From an uncultured Oscillospiraceae bacterium (GTDB lineage: Bacteria; Bacillota; Clostridia; Oscillospirales; Oscillospiraceae): a stretch of 40,785 bases of DNA. The DNA lies in NCBI GenBank assembly GCA_934565415.1, contig CAKTHQ010000019.1:1-40785 (forward strand). The letters run 5' to 3'. Position numbers and translations under genes: made by a program. The first letter of the stretch is position 1; the number at the start of each line of letters is the position of its first letter. Below are positions 1 through 8,749 of the stretch, piece after piece. The notes under the pieces were generated by a model. It did not search any database. It was given only the letters and a program-made list of their open reading frames with translations, and was not told the origin of the DNA.

Positions 1-3
1 CCA

Positions 4-24
4 CCCCCTCCATGCAGGAGGGGG
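4..24. other. GC-rich hairpin at window edge
   Basis: An 8-bp inverted repeat (CCCCCTCC / GGAGGGGG) closes a 5-base loop. The nearest T-run lies about ten bases further on, so this is a weak terminator candidate for a gene ending left of the window, or an unrelated hairpin. Confidence 0.3.
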
Positions 25-142
25 GAATGGGGATTTTTCCCGCAGGCGGACACCATTCAACTAACCCTACAAATCCCCATTTATTGAACTGTTCCACACA
101 TTTGTAACTCACGCAACCATCGTCTGGAATTCTTTTTCCCCA

Positions 143-171
143 TTGCCAATTTCCCGCAGAAACGGTATAAT
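143..171 (+). promoter_or_regulatory. Promoter of the aldo/keto reductase operon
   Basis: The -35 box TTGCCA (143-148) and -10 box TATAAT (166-171) are separated by exactly 17 bases. Transcription should start near 178, leaving a leader of about 20 bases that holds the AGGAGG ribosome site at 187-192. Confidence 0.75.
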
Positions 172-200
172 GGGGAAAATGATTGCAGGAGGAACAGATT

Positions 201-1373
201 ATGCAATACCGCTTGGACCGATATGGCAATCCCCTATCCGTGCTGGGTTACGGCTGTATGCGTTTTACCCAGACTGCCGGAAAAATCGACCTTGCCAAAA
301 CCGAGCAGGAAATTCTGGAAGCCTACCGGGGCGGCGTCAACTACTTTGATACCGCCTATATCTATCCCGGAAGCGAAGCGGCCCTGGGCGAAATTCTGGC
401 CCGGAACGGCATCCGGGAACAGGTAAACATTGCCACCAAGCTCCCCCACTATCTGCTGAAAAAGCCGGACCAGATGGAATCCTATTTTTCCGAAGAGCTG
501 CGCCGCCTGAAAACCGACCATGTGGACTACTATCTGATGCATATGCTGACGGATACCAAAACCTGGCAGCGGCTCATTGACCTGGGGATCAAAGATTGGC
601 TGGAAGAAAAGAAAAAGTCGGGTGCCATCCGCCAGGTGGGCTTCAGCTATCACGGAAATTCCGATATGTTCTGTAGGCTGCTGGAGGTATACGACTGGGA
701 TTTCTGCCAGATCCAGTATAATTATCTGGACGAAAACTCCCAGGCAGGCCGTACCGGCCTAAAAAAAGCCGCGGAAAAGGGGCTGCCGGTCATCATTATG
801 GAGCCTCTGCGGGGTGGGCGGCTGACAGGAAGTCTTCCCGGCTCCGCCAAAAAGATCATCGAGAGGACCGGCCTTACCCCTGCCCAGTTTGCCTTTCGCT
901 GGCTGTGGGACCAGAAGGAAGTCACCTGCGTTTTGTCCGGCATGAACTCCCTGGATATGGTCAAAGAGAATCTGCACACTGCCGACGCTTCCAAGCCTGG
1001 GAGCCTGAGATCGGCGGACCGGGACCTGTACGCCAAGGTGGTAGCCGCCATCAACGAAAACATGGAAGTCGGCTGCACCGGCTGCCGCTACTGTATGCCC
1101 TGCCCCAAGGGGGTGGACATTCCCGGCACCTTCGCGGCCTATAACCGGATGGCTTCCGACGGCTACTGGAAAGCCCTGACGGAATACTTTATGATCACCG
1201 GCGTCCGCCAGGACTACACCGGCCCGGGAAACTGCATCGGCTGCGGAAAATGTGAGCAGCACTGCCCCCAGGGCCTGCCCATCCGCCAGGAGCTGCTAAA
1301 CGCCAAAAAAGCCCTGGAGGGCATCCCCTATCGGGTGGGCCGGAAGGTGCTGCCCCATATCATGCGCTATTAA
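201..1373 (+). CDS. Aldo/keto reductase with C-terminal 4Fe-4S ferredoxin domain
   Basis: This is a cytosolic oxidoreductase of 390 residues, longer than a plain aldo/keto reductase because a ferredoxin-like module is added. The N-terminal TIM barrel shows the usual catalytic elements: FDTAYIY (Asp and Tyr), TKLP (Lys) and YLMH (His). The last 90 residues carry two cysteine clusters, CTGCRYCMPCPKG and CIGCGKCEQHCPQG, which should hold two 4Fe-4S clusters. Proteins of this build are common in anaerobes and probably reduce carbonyl compounds with electrons passed through the clusters; the substrate cannot be read from sequence. I chose ATG 201 because AGGAGG lies 8 bases upstream; an in-frame TTG at 183 would put the ribosome site inside the gene. 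It leads an operon with a regulator and a MATE exporter, suggesting detoxification. Confidence 0.9.
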   Translation: MQYRLDRYGNPLSVLGYGCMRFTQTAGKIDLAKTEQEILEAYRGGVNYFDTAYIYPGSEAALGEILARNGIREQVNIATKLPHYLLKKPDQMESYFSEELRRLKTDHVDYYLMHMLTDTKTWQRLIDLGIKDWLEEKKKSGAIRQVGFSYHGNSDMFCRLLEVYDWDFCQIQYNYLDENSQAGRTGLKKAAEKGLPVIIMEPLRGGRLTGSLPGSAKKIIERTGLTPAQFAFRWLWDQKEVTCVLSGMNSLDMVKENLHTADASKPGSLRSADRDLYAKVVAAINENMEVGCTGCRYCMPCPKGVDIPGTFAAYNRMASDGYWKALTEYFMITGVRQDYTGPGNCIGCGKCEQHCPQGLPIRQELLNAKKALEGIPYRVGRKVLPHIMRY

Positions 1374-1385
1374 AGGAGATTCAGC

Positions 1386-1811
1386 ATGGGAAAGAAAACC
1401 GGCGAATGTATCCGCCAGGCCAGAACCGCCGCAAAAATGACCCAGGCCCAGCTGGCAAAGGCCGTAGGCCTGTCTCCCCTGGTCATCGGCAAAGCCGAGC
1501 GTGGAGAGTTGGAACTGACTCAGGCTGCCCTGAAAGCCATTGCCAAGGCCACAGGGGTAACACAAGTCTCTCTCCTGAACGCGGAGAAAGCGACAGCCGC
1601 TGAAAAAAACGTAAAAAAAGCCGCAAAAAACAAAGCCGTCTACCCTATGATGCTGACCTCTCAGGAAAAAAAAGTAATCCGCCTCTTTCGCAAGGCCGGC
1701 GAAGACCAGATCAGCGATGTCATGCGAATTTTGAACGGTGAAAAAACCGAGGTTGAGCAGCTGGTGGATGCCATGCTTGGAGACAAATGGAAAAGGAAAT
1801 TGAAAAAGTGA
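1386..1811 (+). CDS. XRE-family helix-turn-helix regulator
   Basis: The product has 141 residues. An XRE/Cro-type DNA-binding domain covers about residues 8-62, with the pattern IRQARTAAKMTQAQLAKAVGLS followed by the recognition helix. A lysine- and alanine-rich linker follows, then a helical C-terminal part (about 85-141) that resembles no ligand domain I recognise and may serve dimerisation. It starts 12 bases after the reductase stop with an AAAGGAG ribosome site, and its end overlaps the MATE gene by 25 bases. The position suggests that it controls its own operon, but no operator was identified. Confidence 0.85.
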   Translation: MGKKTGECIRQARTAAKMTQAQLAKAVGLSPLVIGKAERGELELTQAALKAIAKATGVTQVSLLNAEKATAAEKNVKKAAKNKAVYPMMLTSQEKKVIRLFRKAGEDQISDVMRILNGEKTEVEQLVDAMLGDKWKRKLKK

Positions 1812-3202
1812 AGAAAAACAGACTGTCCCGATGCATCGGCGACCAGGCCTTTTACCGGCGGGTACTGCAGGTCGCCGTCCCTATTATCATCCAGACGGGC
1901 ATTACCAATTTTGTATCCCTGCTGGATAACATCATGGTGGGCCAGGTGGGTACCCTGCCTATGAGCGGCGTATCCATCGTCAATCAGATTCTTACCGTTT
2001 TTAACCTATGTATCTTCGGCGCCACCTCCGGTGCCGGAATCTTCACCGCACAGTTTCATGGGAACAACGACAACGAGGGAATTCGGTATACCTTCCGATA
2101 CAAGCTCATTGTTTGCACCCTGCTGTCTCTTTTGGCGGGCGCTGTTCTCTTTTTCTTCCGGGTACCCCTTATCAGCCTGTATCTTACCGGGGAAGGAAGC
2201 GCCGCGGATGCCTTTGAAGTCTTAAACTACGGACGGGAGTACCTTTCCGTTATGTTCTGGGGCCTGCTGCCCTTTGGAATCGCCAATGCCTACTCCGGGA
2301 CCCTGAAGGAAAGCGAAGAAACCTTTGTTCCCATGGTGGCCGGTGTTGCGGCGGTATTTGTAAACCTGTTCCTTAACTATGTTTTTATTTTCGGCCACTT
2401 CGGTGCCCCGGCCATGGGGGTCAAGGGCGCCGCCCTGGCTACCGTCATATCCAGATATGTAGAACTCCTGCTGGTTGCTGCCTGGTGTCACCGGAACAGC
2501 CAGAAGCACCCCTTTATCCGGGGTGCCTACGCCACCTTCCAAATTCCGGGGAAGCTCTTTAAAACCATTGTCATTACCGGTGCTCCTCTTCTTCTCAACG
2601 AAACCCTGTGGTCCTCCGGCATTGCCATTATCAATCAGTGCTACTCCACCTGCGGCCTGGATGTAGTACCCGCCGTAAACATCAGCTCCACCCTTATCAA
2701 TCTGTCCAGCGTGGTTTACCTCTCCCTGGGATCCAGTGTAGGAATTCTCATGGGGCGAATGCAGGGAGCCGGCCTGCCGGAGGACGCACTCCGGGATGCC
2801 AATCGAAAGCTTACCGTCTTTTCCGTAGCCATGGGGATTCTGTTTGGCAGCCTGGTGGCGCTGGGATCCGGCCTTTTCCCCCGAATCTACAACACCAGCG
2901 ACAGCGTCCGGAGACTTGCCCAATATCTGATTCTTATCAGTGCCTTGCCCATGCCCTTCCACGCCTTCGCCAACGCCACCTATTTTACCCTCCGGTCCGG
3001 AGGCAAGACCGTTATCACCTTCCTGTTTGACAGCGGATTTATGTGGATGTTCGGTGTACCTTTGGCCTTCTGCCTGAGCCGATTTACGGATCTCCCCATT
3101 CTGCCCCTGTATGCCATCTGCCAGCTGCCGGATATGCTGAAATGTATTTTGGGCCTATTTATGCTGAAAAAGGGCAGCTGGATTCAGAATTTGGCTGTCT
3201 GA
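1787..3202 (+). CDS. MATE-family efflux transporter
   Basis: The product is an integral membrane antiporter of 471 residues with about twelve hydrophobic segments in two similar halves, the normal MATE size. The N-terminal half has the typical pattern of a first helix followed by LLDNIMVGQVG and the motif GATSGAGIFTAQFHG. MATE proteins expel cationic drugs or metabolites using sodium or proton gradients. The ATG at 1787 lies inside the regulator gene, with GGAG just upstream, so translation is likely coupled. No terminator is visible after the stop, and a new promoter begins only 15 bases downstream. Confidence 0.9.
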   Translation: MEKEIEKVKKNRLSRCIGDQAFYRRVLQVAVPIIIQTGITNFVSLLDNIMVGQVGTLPMSGVSIVNQILTVFNLCIFGATSGAGIFTAQFHGNNDNEGIRYTFRYKLIVCTLLSLLAGAVLFFFRVPLISLYLTGEGSAADAFEVLNYGREYLSVMFWGLLPFGIANAYSGTLKESEETFVPMVAGVAAVFVNLFLNYVFIFGHFGAPAMGVKGAALATVISRYVELLLVAAWCHRNSQKHPFIRGAYATFQIPGKLFKTIVITGAPLLLNETLWSSGIAIINQCYSTCGLDVVPAVNISSTLINLSSVVYLSLGSSVGILMGRMQGAGLPEDALRDANRKLTVFSVAMGILFGSLVALGSGLFPRIYNTSDSVRRLAQYLILISALPMPFHAFANATYFTLRSGGKTVITFLFDSGFMWMFGVPLAFCLSRFTDLPILPLYAICQLPDMLKCILGLFMLKKGSWIQNLAV

Positions 3203-3216
3203 CCCAAAAAACAGGC

Positions 3217-3245
3217 TTGATTCTCCCCTGTATTTCCTGTATACT
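3217..3245 (+). promoter_or_regulatory. Promoter of the ATP-grasp/YkvI operon
   Basis: TTGATT (3217-3222) and TATACT (3240-3245) are separated by 17 bases. The predicted start near 3252 gives a short leader with GAGGG upstream of ATG 3280. Confidence 0.65.
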
Positions 3246-3279
3246 ATATTCCGAATCTTTGAAATGAGGGACCTGGAAC

Positions 3280-4443
3280 ATGGATTCTATCTTACAGTCT
3301 TATAAGCATATTGTATTTTGCGCAGAGCACTACAATCCCTTGGGGATTGTCCGCTCCCTGGGAGAGGCCGGCCTCTGCCCCATTCTGATTGTCCTGCGAA
3401 GCCCCCAACGGATCACCTCAAAAAGTAAGTACGCAAAGGAAATTCACTTTGCAGATACCATTGAAGAAGGCTACCGGATTCTGCTGAATACCTTCGGAAA
3501 CGAAGAAAACAAGCCCTTTGTTTATACCTCCGACGATACCATTACCAATTTCCTGGATGCCCGGTACGACGAATTAAAGGATCGGTTTTTCTTTTACAAT
3601 GCCGGTGCCGCCGGGCGGATTGCCCAATTCCAGAACAAAGAAAACATTCTGATGCTTGCCCGGAAGCATGGGCTTCAATTCCTGGAAACGCACGTTGTAA
3701 ATGTGGGTGAAATTCCGGAAAACCTGGAATATCCCATCATCACCAAGGCCATTATCTCCACCATTTCCAACTGGAAAGGCGATATGTTTATCTGCCATAA
3801 CGAGGAGGAGCTCCGGGAGGCCTACAAGCACATCCGCAGTCCCCAGGTGCTGCTTCAGAAATACATTGTCAAGAAAAACGAGCTTTGCATGGAGGGGCTC
3901 AGCGTCAATCGGGGGCAGAACACCCTGATTTCCATTGCCTGCTCCTACAATTACCTTCTGGACGACAGCTACAGCCCCTATATGACGGTGGGCAGCCTCC
4001 ACAACGAGGAGCTGCGGCGGAAGCTCAGCGCCATGCTGGCAGAGGTAGGCTTTGAGGGAATCTTTGAAATTGAATTTCTGGTAGATCAGGACGATTCTCT
4101 CTACTTTTTGGAGATCAATTTCCGGAACTCTACCTGGAGCTACGCCTCTACCGTAGCGGGAATGCCCCTGCCGGTGCTGTGGGCCCAGGGAATGCTGGTG
4201 CCCCGGGTTATTGATACTGCCCGGAAGGAAATTGCAGAGCCCTTCTGCGCCCTGGTAGAAATTGAAGACCTGCGGGCCCGGTTAAAAACCGGACGGGTCT
4301 CCCTGTTCACCTGGCTCCGGCAGTGGAAGGACAGTCCCTGCAAATATTACTGGGGCAGGAAGGACTGCCTGCCCTTCTACAGTGCTTTGTGGGGTGCCTT
4401 CGCGATCAAGCTGCAGAAAAAACTGGGGGGCCGCCATGGGTAA
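3280..4443 (+). CDS. ATP-grasp domain ligase-like protein
   Basis: The product has 387 residues and no signal or membrane segment. The middle and C-terminal parts form an ATP-grasp fold: a lysine-bearing strand (PIITKAI), a second nucleotide-binding strand (VLLQKYIVKKNE) and the metal-binding motif FLEINFRNS. Such enzymes activate a carboxylate with ATP and join it to an amine or thiol. The N-terminal pre-ATP-grasp domain (VFCAEHYNPLGIVRSLGEAG) is of the carbamoyl-phosphate-synthase-like type. The substrate is unknown. The stop overlaps the start of the following membrane protein by 8 bases, so the two are probably made together; a ligase and an exporter for its product is one possibility. 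Confidence 0.8.
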   Translation: MDSILQSYKHIVFCAEHYNPLGIVRSLGEAGLCPILIVLRSPQRITSKSKYAKEIHFADTIEEGYRILLNTFGNEENKPFVYTSDDTITNFLDARYDELKDRFFFYNAGAAGRIAQFQNKENILMLARKHGLQFLETHVVNVGEIPENLEYPIITKAIISTISNWKGDMFICHNEEELREAYKHIRSPQVLLQKYIVKKNELCMEGLSVNRGQNTLISIACSYNYLLDDSYSPYMTVGSLHNEELRRKLSAMLAEVGFEGIFEIEFLVDQDDSLYFLEINFRNSTWSYASTVAGMPLPVLWAQGMLVPRVIDTARKEIAEPFCALVEIEDLRARLKTGRVSLFTWLRQWKDSPCKYYWGRKDCLPFYSALWGAFAIKLQKKLGGRHG

Positions 4444-5536
4444 TTCTCACTTTCGCCGTACCCTAGCCATCTGTGGCTCCTGTATTTCCTTTTACATCGG
4501 CGCCGGATTTGCCACCATGCAGGAACTTGTTCAGTATGAAGCCTCCTACGGCTCCAGATTCTGGATTGTCATTCTGGTTACCGCACTCATCTACGTTTAT
4601 ACCAACCTTTCTTTTGCCGTCAACGGTCACCGGCTGAAGCTGCGCCGCGGGGGGGATATTTATCAGGTTTATGGCAGTGTCCTGGGAGATACCGCCGGGA
4701 AATACATTGGAAAATTCTTCGACCTCTTTTCCGCCCTGTTCTGCTACATGAGCTTTGTAGTCATGTGCGGCGGTGCCAGCGCCACTGCGGCCCAGCAATG
4801 GGGAATGCCCCTGTGGGTTGGGGCTGTGGTACTGGCCGTGCTGGCAGTGGCTACCGTAATCTACGGCCTGAACGGCATCGTCAAGGCTTTAAGCCGGGTA
4901 GGCCCTGTCATCATTTTTATGATCCTGTTTGTCTCCACCGTGGCCACCTTTACAGGGTGGAATGCCATCCGGGGAGGGATGCAGGCGGTTGATGCCGGTA
5001 CCTATCGCCAGGCCATGGCCCAGGTTGGCAACGGAAATCCCATTGCCTCCGGTGCCAGCTACGGTGGGTTCGTAATTTTATGGTTTGCCGCTTTTCTTGC
5101 GGAGCTGGGCGGTAAAAACGAGCTCCGGCCCGTGCGGAACGGAATGCTCCTGTCCACCCTTTTTATCTTCGGCGCAGCCGCCCTGTGCTGCACCGCCATT
5201 TTTGGGCACATCGACGGAACGGCCGCCGCAGATATCCCCGCTCTGATTCTTGCCGGGGAAATCTCTCCGGTAGTCGCCCAGCTGTTTGCCCTGATTATCT
5301 GCGCCGGAATCTACACCTCGGCAGTTCCCCTGCTGTGGACCGGTGTCCGCTCCGTCGCTCACGAAGGTTCCCCCAGGTACAAACCCATTACCGCCGTATT
5401 GGGCATTCTTGGCTGCCTGATTGCCTGCCTGGTGCCTTACAAAGGGCTCATCAACATTCTCTACGGTCTCAACGGTTACCTTGGCTTCCTTCTGGTATTT
5501 CTGATGCTTATCCACGATTTGAAGCAACATCTATAA
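4436..5536 (+). CDS. YkvI-like multi-spanning membrane protein (APC-type)
   Basis: This 366-residue protein has about ten hydrophobic helices. The first helix with the broken-helix pattern YIGAGFATMQELVQYEA resembles the YkvI family (COG3949), which is related to the LeuT/APC fold of amino-acid and ion transporters. The annotated ATG 4436 overlaps the ATP-grasp stop; an earlier in-frame ATG (4382) would add a hydrophilic, out-of-family extension and is not favoured. A strong terminator follows directly. The transported molecule is unknown. Confidence 0.8.
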   Translation: MGNSHFRRTLAICGSCISFYIGAGFATMQELVQYEASYGSRFWIVILVTALIYVYTNLSFAVNGHRLKLRRGGDIYQVYGSVLGDTAGKYIGKFFDLFSALFCYMSFVVMCGGASATAAQQWGMPLWVGAVVLAVLAVATVIYGLNGIVKALSRVGPVIIFMILFVSTVATFTGWNAIRGGMQAVDAGTYRQAMAQVGNGNPIASGASYGGFVILWFAAFLAELGGKNELRPVRNGMLLSTLFIFGAAALCCTAIFGHIDGTAAADIPALILAGEISPVVAQLFALIICAGIYTSAVPLLWTGVRSVAHEGSPRYKPITAVLGILGCLIACLVPYKGLINILYGLNGYLGFLLVFLMLIHDLKQHL

Positions 5537-5541
5537 AATAC

Positions 5542-5588
5542 GCCTGAAAGAGCTCATTTGCAGCAAGAGCTCTTTCGGGCATTTTTTT
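5542..5588 (+). terminator. Intrinsic terminator after the YkvI-like gene
   Basis: The stem GCCTGAAAGAGCTC / GAGCTCTTTCGGGC (14 pairs with one wobble) closes an 11-base loop and is followed by seven T. Confidence 0.9.
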
Positions 5589-5616
5589 CTTTCGCACAGC
5601 CTTTTCATAGACCCCA

Positions 5617-5645
5617 TTGCCTTTTCTGTAAGGAAATGGTATAAT
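5617..5645 (+). promoter_or_regulatory. Promoter of trkA-trkH
   Basis: TTGCCT (5617-5622) and TATAAT (5640-5645) have a 17-base spacer. The start near 5652 makes the ATG at 5651 unlikely as a start codon and supports ATG 5702. Confidence 0.75.
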
Positions 5646-5701
5646 GACATATGTTTTTAAAACCGGGTTTCCGGTTGGTATTTTCGATCACGGAGGCAGA
5701 T

Positions 5702-7060
5702 ATGAATATTATCATTGCGGGCGACGGCAAGGTAGGCTCTACCCTGACCCGTCAGCTCACCGGAGAGGGCTACGATGTAACCGTCATCGATTCCAAGCTC
5801 CAAAGGCTGGAGGACAGTATCGAGCGGTATGATGTCATTTCCGTTCAGGGTAACTGCGCTTCAATGGAGGTTCTGCGCCAGGCCGGTGTGGAAAATGCGG
5901 ACCTGCTGATTGCCGCCACCGGGGCGGACGAAGTAAACCTTCTGTGCTGCACCACTGCCCACTCTATGAACCCCAAGCTTCATACCATCGCCCGGGTCCG
6001 GAATCCGGAGTACACCGAACAAATTTTTAAAATGCGGGACCTGTTCGGCCTGTCCATGCTGATTAATCCCGAAAATCAGGCCGCTACGGAAATTGACAGG
6101 CTTTTAAAGTACCCCGGCTTTCTCCGGCGTGATACCTTTGCCAAGGGCCGGACAGAAATTGTAGAGCTGCGGGTGGATGCTAAAAGTAAGCTCTGCAACG
6201 TGAAGCTGATGGATATGAAGTCCATCATTAAGTGCAAGGTCTTGGTGTGCGCCGTTCTCCGGGGCGGCTCCGCCATTACCCCCGGCGGCGACTTTACCTT
6301 GCGGGAGGGGGACCGGCTGTTTATCACCGCCCTGTCCGAAAACCTGACCACCCTGCTGAAGAACCTGGGCATCCTTACCCGGCAGGTCCGGCGGGTGATG
6401 CTTTGCGGCGGCGGCCGGGTCAGCTACTATCTGGCAAACCGCCTTATGAAAGGCGGCATCTCCTGCGTCATTGTGGAGCAGAATCTGGAGCGCTGCAAGG
6501 AGCTGTGCGCCCTTCTTCCCGGGGCAGAGGTGATTCACGGAGACGCCACGGACCAGTATCTTCTGGAAAGCGAAGGTCTTTCCCAGTGTGATGCTCTGGT
6601 AACCCTGACGGGGATTGACGAGCTGAATATGATTGTCTCCCTGTACGGCATCTCCAAAGGGGTTCCACAGGTCATTACCAAGGTGGGCCACGCGGATAAC
6701 CACAGCTTACTGAGCACCCTGTCCCTGGGCAGCTATGTGTGCCCCAAGGAGCTGTGCTGCAACAACATCGTTCGCTATGTCCGGGCCATGCAGAACCAGA
6801 CCGGTGCCGCCATCTCTGTCCACTCCATTGCCGACGGTCAGGCCGAGGCCATGGAGTTTCTGGCCGACGAAAACACCCGCCACTGTGGGGTCCCTCTGAA
6901 GGAGCTGAAGCTCAAGTCCAATGTTCTGATCGTCAGCGTCAGCCATGGGGCCGCCACGGAAATTGCCAACGGCGACACCATGTTCCACGCCGGGGATACC
7001 GTCATTGTGGTTACCAACAGCGGCGTAGTCCTGCGGCAGCTCAATGACATCTTCGCCTGA
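5702..7060 (+). CDS. trkA: Trk potassium uptake regulatory subunit TrkA
   Basis: The product is a 452-residue cytosolic gating subunit of the Trk/Ktr potassium channel. It contains two tandem copies of an RCK unit. The first Rossmann domain starts at residue 1 with IIIAGDGKVGSTL, an NAD-binding glycine motif; its TrkA-C domain spans about 140-225. The second Rossmann copy starts near 233 with MLCGGGRVSYYLA, followed by another TrkA-C domain to the end. Known TrkA proteins bind NAD(H) or ATP/ADP and open the TrkH pore. ATG 5702 has GGAGG 6 bases upstream; the longer frame from 5651 adds residues absent from the family. trkH follows after 11 bases. Confidence 0.95.
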   Translation: MNIIIAGDGKVGSTLTRQLTGEGYDVTVIDSKLQRLEDSIERYDVISVQGNCASMEVLRQAGVENADLLIAATGADEVNLLCCTTAHSMNPKLHTIARVRNPEYTEQIFKMRDLFGLSMLINPENQAATEIDRLLKYPGFLRRDTFAKGRTEIVELRVDAKSKLCNVKLMDMKSIIKCKVLVCAVLRGGSAITPGGDFTLREGDRLFITALSENLTTLLKNLGILTRQVRRVMLCGGGRVSYYLANRLMKGGISCVIVEQNLERCKELCALLPGAEVIHGDATDQYLLESEGLSQCDALVTLTGIDELNMIVSLYGISKGVPQVITKVGHADNHSLLSTLSLGSYVCPKELCCNNIVRYVRAMQNQTGAAISVHSIADGQAEAMEFLADENTRHCGVPLKELKLKSNVLIVSVSHGAATEIANGDTMFHAGDTVIVVTNSGVVLRQLNDIFA

Positions 7061-7071
7061 GGAACCGCCCC

Positions 7072-8532
7072 ATGAACTATAAAATGATGGGGCGATTCAT
7101 CGCCCAGATTCTCTCCCTGGAAGCCATCTTTATGCTTCCTGCCCTGCTCATCAGCCGCCATCTCCACGAAGCAAACGCCATCCGCGGCTTTGTCGTCACC
7201 ATTTTTCTGCTGCTGGTAATTTCCGGTGTTCTCCGGCTCCTGTGCCGGGGGGCCAAGAGCAATTTTTACGCCACAGACGGCATGGTCTGTGTTGCCCTGA
7301 GCTGGATTATTCTCAGCCTTACCGGATGCCTGCCCTTTGTTGTTTCCGGTGAAATTCCCAAGTTTATTGATGCTTTATTCGAAATCGTCTCCGGCTTTAC
7401 CACCACCGGCGCATCTATCCTGCCCGCTGTGGAGGACCTGTCCAAGGGCATCATTTATTGGCGCAGCTTCAGCCACTGGGTCGGCGGCATGGGGGTGCTG
7501 GTATTCCTTCTGGCCATCGTACCCAGCGGGGATAAGGGCAACGGCTTTACCATGCACCTGCTGCGGGCGGAAAGCCCCGGCCCCAGCGTGGGCAAGCTGG
7601 TACCCAAAATGCGCAAGACCGCTGCCATTCTGTATGTGCTGTACATCATTCTTACCATTGCGGATGTATTTTTCCTGCTCATCGGCGGAATGCCTGCCTT
7701 TGAAGCCGTATGCAATGCCTTTGGCACTGCCGGTACCGGCGGCTTTGGCGTCAGGAACGATTCCTTTGCCAGCTACAGTCCCTATTTGCAGAACGTAACC
7801 ACCATTTTTATGTTCCTTTTCGGCGTAAATTTCAGCTGCTATTACCTGCTGCTCATCGGCCAGGTCCGCAGCGTTCTGAAAGACGAAGAGCTCCACGCCT
7901 ATTTTGGCATTGCCTTTGTAAGCATCGCTTTGATCGTATGGAACATCCGGGGGATGTATGGCACCATGGAGGAAACCATCCGCCATGCCGCCTTCCAGGT
8001 ATCCAGCATTATGACCACCTCCGGCTTTGCCACCACGGATTTTGACCAGTGGCCCAGCTTTTCGAAAACCATCCTTTTGTGTCTGATGGTCATCGGCGCC
8101 TCTGCCGGGTCCACCGGCGGCGGCATGAAGGTATCCAGAGTCCTTCTGCTTTTCAAGAGCCTGCGCCGAAGCTTTTTGCAGATGCTCCACCCCAACCGGG
8201 TTCAGCTGGTGCGGAACAACGACCAGGTGGTGGACGACAAGGTGGTAGAAACCACCAACGCCTATCTCATCGCCTATGTGTTCATCCTGTTTTTGAGCTT
8301 TTTGATCTTAAGCCTGGACGGGTTCTCCACCGGTACCAATTTTTCTGCGGTGCTGTGCTGCTTCAATAACATTGGCCCCGGCCTGGAAGCGGTAGGCCCT
8401 ACCTGTAATTTTTCCGGCTTCAGCGTATTGAGTAAGCTGGTATTGATCTTCGATATGCTTCTTGGCAGACTGGAAATTTTCCCTATCCTTTGCCTCTTCT
8501 CCCGGCACACCTGGAGAAGAAGAATGTGGTAA
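7072..8532 (+). CDS. trkH: Trk potassium transporter, membrane subunit TrkH
   Basis: The product is a 486-residue pore-forming subunit. Four pore-loop repeats are visible, with filter-like segments TTTGAS, GTAGTGGFG, MTTSGFAT and CFNNIGPG, as expected for the SKT superfamily of potassium and sodium-coupled channels. It takes up potassium together with TrkA encoded directly upstream; TGAGGAAC at the trkA stop can serve as ribosome site. The pair has its own promoter and ends at a terminator, so it is a self-contained two-gene unit. Confidence 0.95.
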   Translation: MNYKMMGRFIAQILSLEAIFMLPALLISRHLHEANAIRGFVVTIFLLLVISGVLRLLCRGAKSNFYATDGMVCVALSWIILSLTGCLPFVVSGEIPKFIDALFEIVSGFTTTGASILPAVEDLSKGIIYWRSFSHWVGGMGVLVFLLAIVPSGDKGNGFTMHLLRAESPGPSVGKLVPKMRKTAAILYVLYIILTIADVFFLLIGGMPAFEAVCNAFGTAGTGGFGVRNDSFASYSPYLQNVTTIFMFLFGVNFSCYYLLLIGQVRSVLKDEELHAYFGIAFVSIALIVWNIRGMYGTMEETIRHAAFQVSSIMTTSGFATTDFDQWPSFSKTILLCLMVIGASAGSTGGGMKVSRVLLLFKSLRRSFLQMLHPNRVQLVRNNDQVVDDKVVETTNAYLIAYVFILFLSFLILSLDGFSTGTNFSAVLCCFNNIGPGLEAVGPTCNFSGFSVLSKLVLIFDMLLGRLEIFPILCLFSRHTWRRRMW

Positions 8533-8540
8533 CCTGTTTT

Positions 8541-8570
8541 CCCTCCGGCTCCACGCCGGAGGGTTTCTTA
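8541..8570 (+). terminator. Intrinsic terminator after trkH
   Basis: A 9-bp GC-rich stem (CCCTCCGGC / GCCGGAGGG) with a 5-base loop is followed by TTTCTTATT. Confidence 0.85.
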
Positions 8571-8624
8571 TTGGGCAGACTGGTATTATTATACAAACGA
8601 AACCTTAATTCTTCCTGAAGGCCA

Positions 8625-8653
8625 TTGAAAAGGCACTAAGACTGTGCTAGAAT
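8625..8653 (+). promoter_or_regulatory. Promoter of the Cys-rich surface protein gene
   Basis: TTGAAA (8625-8630) and TAGAAT (8648-8653) are 17 bases apart, with an extended TGC before the -10. The leader would be about 90 bases; nothing further was recognised in it. Confidence 0.65.
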
Positions 8654-8749
8654 ATCTTCAGGATCAAGGCATCGGTGCTCCCATACTCTATCCGCCTTTG
8701 CATATACTGTAGAGGCATGATTCAAGCCTTGGAAAGTGAGGTTTTTTCT

